Shown in pieces: positions 6,282 through 9,935 of a stretch of 9,935 nt of DNA (the first letter of the stretch is position 1; the number at the start of each line of letters is the position of its first letter). Made by a program: the position numbers and the translations under genes. The stretch spans positions 1 through 9,935 of the forward strand of contig JBOGWB010000057.1 of assembly GCA_050693035.1 (NCBI GenBank), given 5' to 3'. The notes under the pieces were generated by a model. That model made no database searches. It saw nothing but the letters and a program-made list of their open reading frames with translations, and was not told where the DNA came from. Origin of the DNA: DASYVD01 sp050693035. GTDB lineage: Bacteria; Actinomycetota; UBA4738; CALAEC01.

Positions 6282-7379
6282 TCACGCGACCTCGATGAAC
6301 ACCTTGATCGCTCCAGGCGATCCCAGGAGCCGGAGGGCCTCGGCGTAGCGGGCCAGCCCATGGACGGGGTGGGTGAGCAGCCGGGCCAGCCAGCCTGGAT
6401 GCTCCGCCTCCGCGATCGCCAGGTCGCGTACGCCCGCCTCGAAGTGCTCCCGGTTGGCGTTGACCGTCCCCACCATGGCCTTGTTGCCCAGGACGAAGTC
6501 CAGGTTGATGGCGTCGGTTGGCACCTCGACCCGACGCATCCCGCCCGTCACGCTGGACAGGACGATGATGCCGTTCTTCCCCAGCAGGACGCACATCGCC
6601 TCGAACACCAGCGGCGAGAACCCCGTGGACTCGAATACGAGGTCGAACTGGCCGAGTTCGCCAGCGGCGTCCTCCAGGCTCTTCTGTTTGGTGCTCACGT
6701 AGCGGGCTCCGATGGCCTCCGCCAACTCGGAGTTCAGGAACGGCGGCTCGTCCAAGCCGAAGGTGGCGACGTCCAGTCCTCGGACACGTAGCGCCAGGGT
6801 GGCGAGCAACCCGATCGTCCCTGCTCCCAACACCGCAGCTCGGCCCGGACGCCAGACCTTCAGCCGGCGCTGGACCTCATACGCCTGGGCGACGCCTTTC
6901 TCCACCACGCTGGTCGGCTCGAGGAGCACCCCGACCTCTCGCAGGGCGCTGGGCACTCGAACCAGATACCGGGGCTCCTCCACGTATCGTTCGGTCAGGA
7001 AGCCATGAACGCGGCTGATGCCGTGCTCGAAGTATGCGTCGTCGGTGGTCATGTCCGGCATGTCGATGCGGTCGTACAGGCTGGTGCCCGCCCGTCGCAC
7101 CCGCGCCACGACATGGTCGCCGGGGACGAGCTCGCTGACCGCCGGCCCCACCCGTTCCACCACACCGAAGCTTTCATGCCCCAGGACCAGGAGGTCCGAT
7201 CCGTCGGGCGCCTCCCCGTACTCGCCTGCGTTGATCTCCCGGTCCGTGCCGTCGAGGCCCACGCGAAGCACCCGGACCATGACCCCTCGCCCCCCATGTA
7301 CGTCCTCGAGCAGTGGGTCCGGAATCTCGGTCAGATGGGCGCTGTCGGGCTTGCCAGGGAATACCGCGACGGCCTTCAT
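6282..7379 (-). CDS. Glucose 1-dehydrogenase-type zinc MDR dehydrogenase
   Basis: Medium-chain dehydrogenase/reductase that most resembles archaeal glucose dehydrogenases, which oxidise beta-D-glucose to gluconolactone with NAD(P)+, the first step of non-phosphorylative glucose breakdown. The 365-residue product has a GroES-like catalytic domain with GLDGTDREI (41-49) and LGHESFGVVERVG (66-78), and a Rossmann domain with GAGTIG (185-190). GNKAMVGTVNANREHFE (298-314) matches the glucose-dehydrogenase C-terminal domain. Expected zinc ligands: Asp43 in place of the usual Cys, His68 with Glu69, and Glu154. The four-cysteine structural zinc lobe is absent. Both features are as in Haloferax-type enzymes. 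The start ATG at 7379 (MKAVAVFPGK) follows AGAGGAG at good spacing; a longer frame to 7406 has no support. It is divergent from the alpha-glucosidase-like gene by 26 bases. The exact sugar and cofactor preference are inferred. Confidence 0.88.
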   Translation of the reverse strand: MKAVAVFPGKPDSAHLTEIPDPLLEDVHGGRGVMVRVLRVGLDGTDREINAGEYGEAPDGSDLLVLGHESFGVVERVGPAVSELVPGDHVVARVRRAGTSLYDRIDMPDMTTDDAYFEHGISRVHGFLTERYVEEPRYLVRVPSALREVGVLLEPTSVVEKGVAQAYEVQRRLKVWRPGRAAVLGAGTIGLLATLALRVRGLDVATFGLDEPPFLNSELAEAIGARYVSTKQKSLEDAAGELGQFDLVFESTGFSPLVFEAMCVLLGKNGIIVLSSVTGGMRRVEVPTDAINLDFVLGNKAMVGTVNANREHFEAGVRDLAIAEAEHPGWLARLLTHPVHGLARYAEALRLLGSPGAIKVFIEVA

Positions 7380-7405
7380 GGCTCTCCTCTCTGAAGGTTG
7401 ACCCA

Positions 7406-9598
7406 ATGGATCCGGGCGGAAGCGTGCAGATCGCCACCGTGTGGCATCCTACGGGCTCCGAGGAGAAGGACGAGGTGGAGACCGGCATCGACGACGCAGG
7501 AAGGGCCGAGGCACGCAGCGCACTCGAAGATAAGCCGCCCGAGCTTGGCCCGGACTCTATCCAGATCCTGGAAGGATCGACCTTCGCGGTCTCAGATGTC
7601 GTGGGCGACATGCCCGAAGGAGTGGTCGCCGGGTTCTTCCACGGCGATACCCGTCACGTCAGCAAGTGGCAACTCACCATCGGGGGCAGGACGCCGTCCG
7701 TCCTCACTTCCGGAATCGTCGACTACTACTCGGCCTCCTTCACCCTCACCAATCCGGAGTTGCCCGGTATCCCGGCGCAGAGCCTCTCCATCCAGCGCTT
7801 CCGGCTGGTGGGGAACGGCATGCGGGAGAGCCTGCACGTTGAGAACCACCTGACCCGATCGGTGGAGGTGGAGCTCAGGCTGGCGTGTGCGGCCGACTTC
7901 GCCGACCTGTTCGAGGTGAAGGACCGGATCGGTGAGAAGGAAGGCGAATACACCACCGACCACGGCCCGGAAGGGCGAACTGAGCTGGCCTTCCGTTACC
8001 AGAACGGCCCGTTCAGGGCCGGCACGTGGATCCGATCCACGCAGCAGGGCCGGATCGAAGGAAACGACTTGGTGTGGGACGTCCAGATCGAACCGCGAGG
8101 CTCGTGGACCACGGGCGTCCGGGTGGCAGTCCGGAAGGAGGACGCCGCCCGAGAACCCTCGCACGGGGAGTTCGTGGCCTCGGCGCGCCTGGCGGATCTG
8201 GTGCTCGAGAAGTGGCAGGTCGAGGTCCCTGAGATCGAGGCGAGCATGGACCTGGTGCAGCACATCTATCGCAGGTCGATCGTTGATCTGGCCGGGCTCC
8301 GGCTCACCACCGAGCTGGGTGGGTACGAAGCATCCCTCCCGGCCGCGGGGCTGCCCTGGTTCATGGCCATCTTCGGCCGGGACACGCTCATCACGTCCTA
8401 CCAGTCGCTGTGGGTGGGACCCGAGCTGGCCAAGGGAGCGCTGTACGCACTCTCCGCGCTCCAGGGCAAGGAGGTCGACGACTTCAGAGACGAGGAACCC
8501 GGCAAGATCCTGCACGAGATCCGCCACGGTGAGCTCACGGTGCTCGGCAAGCGCCCCCACAGCCCCTACTACGGGACGGCCGACGCCACCCCCCTGTGGC
8601 TGATCCTGCTCTCGGAGTACTGGCGGTTCACGGGCGACGGGGCCACCTGCGCGGACCTGAAGTGGAGCGCCCTGGCCGCTCTGGAGTGGATCGACCGGTA
8701 CGGGGATCGCGACGGGGACGGCTACGTCGAGTACGACACCCGCTCCTCCCAGGGGCTGGAGAATCAGGGGTGGCGGGACTCCTGGGACGGCGTCCTGTCC
8801 AGCGACGGTTCGGTCCCAAAGCGCCCCCTGGCGCTCTGCGAGATACAGGGATACGTCTACGACGCCAAGCTACGCATCGCGGAGATCGCGGAGAACGTCT
8901 GGGACGACGCGGACCTTTCGGCCCGGCTTCGCCAGGAAGCGGACACCCTTCGGGAACGGTTCAACCGCGATTTCTGGACGGACGACCGTGGTGGGTTCTA
9001 CGTCCTCGCCCTCGACGACGGCAAGCGGCATGTCGACTCCAAGACCTCGAACATGGGCCACCTGCTGTGGTCGGGGATCGTGCCGGAGGACCGCGCCGAG
9101 GTGGTCGTGCGGCAGCTGTTCGCCGACTCGATGTTCACCGGCTGGGGGATCCGGACCCTCTCCACCGAGAACGCCGGCTACAACCCGATCGGGTACCACC
9201 GAGGGACGGTGTGGCCGCATGACAACTCGATCGTCTCCGCCGGCCTGGTCCGGTACGGGTACCGGGACGAGGCGAACCGGCTGGCCATGGCCATGTTCGA
9301 GGCGGCCTCGTTCGTCGAGTACCGGCTCCCCGAAGTCTTCGCCGGATATCCGCGCTCGCACGGCCGGTTCCCGGTTCGGTACCCCACGGCGTGCTGCCCT
9401 CAGGCGTGGGCCACGGCCGCGCCATTCCTGTGGCTCCGGCTGATCCTGGGCCTGGACGCCCGCGATGGGAAGGTGACGTGCGATCCGCACGTCCCCCAGG
9501 AGATTCCCCGGCTGGCTCTTCGGGGGGTCCACGCCTTCGGCTCGCGGTGGGATGTGCTTGCCGAGGGCACGACCAGCGAGGTGTCGAAGGCTGACTGA
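7406..9598 (+). CDS. Amylo-alpha-1,6-glucosidase / glycogen debranching-type glycosidase
   Basis: Probable inverting alpha-glucosidase acting on glycogen-like or other alpha-glucans, or on small glucosides. The 730-residue product has an N-terminal beta-sandwich of the GDE_N_bis type (about 50-255: ILEGSTFAVSDVVGDMPEGV, FFHGDTRHVSKW) and a C-terminal (alpha/alpha)6 barrel of the trehalase/GH63/GDE superfamily (about 285-700). Barrel motifs are GLPWFMAIFGRDTLITSYQ (315-333), YYGTADATPLW (388-398), DRDGDGYVEYD (434-444, calcium-loop-like), NQGWRDSWDG (453-462) with likely acid Asp458 or Asp461, YHRGTVWPHDN (597-607), LPEVFAGYPR with candidate base Glu643, and CCPQAWA (663-669). No signal peptide, so cytosolic. 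Start: ATG at 7406 has AAGG 8 bases upstream. The frame runs back to 7313 but would overlap the divergent dehydrogenase. The first 50 residues are acidic and probably disordered. Substrate is uncertain: some GH63-like relatives cleave glucosylglycerate. Confidence 0.92.
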   Translation: MDPGGSVQIATVWHPTGSEEKDEVETGIDDAGRAEARSALEDKPPELGPDSIQILEGSTFAVSDVVGDMPEGVVAGFFHGDTRHVSKWQLTIGGRTPSVLTSGIVDYYSASFTLTNPELPGIPAQSLSIQRFRLVGNGMRESLHVENHLTRSVEVELRLACAADFADLFEVKDRIGEKEGEYTTDHGPEGRTELAFRYQNGPFRAGTWIRSTQQGRIEGNDLVWDVQIEPRGSWTTGVRVAVRKEDAAREPSHGEFVASARLADLVLEKWQVEVPEIEASMDLVQHIYRRSIVDLAGLRLTTELGGYEASLPAAGLPWFMAIFGRDTLITSYQSLWVGPELAKGALYALSALQGKEVDDFRDEEPGKILHEIRHGELTVLGKRPHSPYYGTADATPLWLILLSEYWRFTGDGATCADLKWSALAALEWIDRYGDRDGDGYVEYDTRSSQGLENQGWRDSWDGVLSSDGSVPKRPLALCEIQGYVYDAKLRIAEIAENVWDDADLSARLRQEADTLRERFNRDFWTDDRGGFYVLALDDGKRHVDSKTSNMGHLLWSGIVPEDRAEVVVRQLFADSMFTGWGIRTLSTENAGYNPIGYHRGTVWPHDNSIVSAGLVRYGYRDEANRLAMAMFEAASFVEYRLPEVFAGYPRSHGRFPVRYPTACCPQAWATAAPFLWLRLILGLDARDGKVTCDPHVPQEIPRLALRGVHAFGSRWDVLAEGTTSEVSKAD

Positions 9599-9675
9599 AG
9601 CCGGCTTCCGCCACGCTGATCGCATCTCATCAAGAGGCGACGAGCCCAGGTAACCGAACCTCCCCGAGCGGCGAC

Positions 9676-9681
9676 TATCTT
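9676..9681 (+). promoter_or_regulatory. Possible -10 element for a leaderless sigma factor mRNA
   Basis: TATCTT lies 7 bases before the ATG at 9689, the spacing seen in actinobacterial leaderless transcripts where transcription begins at the start codon. The bases before the ATG (GGGAAG, adjacent) make a poor Shine-Dalgarno. I see no clear -35 in the 91-base gap after the glucosidase gene, and no terminator there either. Confidence 0.3.
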
Positions 9682-9688
9682 CGGGAAG

Positions 9689-9935
9689 ATGGAGCCGCTG
9701 GCCTCGAGTGAGCGGGGTGCCCGGCCCGGTGGGGCCGACACCGATCTGGTGATGGCGGCCCGGGAGGGCAACCGGGCCGCGCTGGGCCTTCTCCTCACGA
9801 AACACCGGCCAGCGCTCATGGCCCTGTGCAGCCGGATGCTTCGTGACCCCATGCTCGCCGAGGACGTGGCGCAGGAAGCGTGTCTCCAGGCCATGCTCGG
9901 CCTCGATAGCCTCCTGCGGCCCGAGTCCTTCGGGC
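9689..9935 (+). CDS. ECF/sigma-70 family RNA polymerase sigma factor, 3'-truncated
   Basis: The first 82 residues of a sigma factor that continues past the window. After a Gly/Arg-rich leader of about 17 residues comes TDLVMAAREGNRAALGLLL, then the region 2 core: RPALMALCSRMLRDPMLAED, followed by VAQEACLQAMLGLDSLLRPE and SFG. The xDVAQEACLQAMLGL segment corresponds to sigma-70 region 2.2, which binds the RNA polymerase beta' coiled coil. Region 4, any extra C-terminal domain and a partner anti-sigma factor are outside view. It starts at ATG 9689; an alternative start is GTG/ATG at 9749-9752 but neither has a clear ribosome site. The gene follows the glucosidase by 90 bases on the same strand, probably as its own transcription unit. 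Confidence 0.85.
   Translation, partial: MEPLASSERGARPGGADTDLVMAAREGNRAALGLLLTKHRPALMALCSRMLRDPMLAEDVAQEACLQAMLGLDSLLRPESFG

Noticed and set aside
7313..7405. 31-codon N-terminal extension of the glucosidase
   Set aside because: It would overlap the start of the divergent dehydrogenase, has no homology-like features and no ribosome site; ATG 7406 has a good one.
8870..9805. 311-codon minus-strand frame opposite the glucosidase and sigma factor genes
   Set aside because: Antisense to conserved catalytic motifs of the glucosidase; the translation has no family signature.

Overview
The window is GC-rich (roughly two-thirds G+C), densely coded bacterial DNA. Gene types, codon bias and the closest recognisable relatives point to an actinobacterium: a carbonic anhydrase of the mycobacterial Rv1284 type, a CysA-like rhodanese with a CRIGERSS active site, and a glycogen-debranching-type glucosidase. 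This assignment is inference; no rRNA or other marker gene is present. No tRNA, rRNA, CRISPR array, insertion sequence or phage gene was found.

Layout. Bases 1-1412 (+) hold the C-terminal part of a PAS-PAS sensor histidine kinase that begins before the window. Its stop lies one base from the stop of the convergent urocanate hydratase gene. From 7379 down to 1414, six genes run on the minus strand in this transcription order: a glucose-dehydrogenase-type zinc MDR enzyme, an NTF2/SnoaL-like protein, a class I SAM methyltransferase, a two-domain rhodanese, a beta carbonic anhydrase, and urocanate hydratase (hutU). At 7406 transcription turns to plus, with a 730-residue amylo-alpha-1,6-glucosidase-like enzyme (to 9598), followed by the start of an ECF/sigma-70-like sigma factor (9689 to the window end).

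How the genes fit together. The glucosidase and the glucose dehydrogenase are divergent, 26 bases apart. They make a plausible pair: one releases glucose from alpha-glucan, the other oxidises free glucose. Rhodanese and carbonic anhydrase look like a co-transcribed pair with near-identical ribosome-binding regions. The NTF2-like protein and the methyltransferase are separated by only 4 bases and are probably co-translated. hutU stands alone, without hutH, hutI or hutG in view.

Non-coding signals. The most interesting non-coding stretch is the leader in front of the rhodanese gene (4573-4842, minus). It has a good TTGACA / TAGAAA promoter, a possible 24-codon leader ORF directly behind it, and three perfect hairpins. 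A second structured spot, two abutting perfect palindromes at 3103-3132, lies between the carbonic anhydrase gene and hutU. The rest looks like ordinary chromosomal metabolism and regulation. I see no convincing new multi-gene system; the leader ORF with its hairpins is the best candidate for something undescribed.
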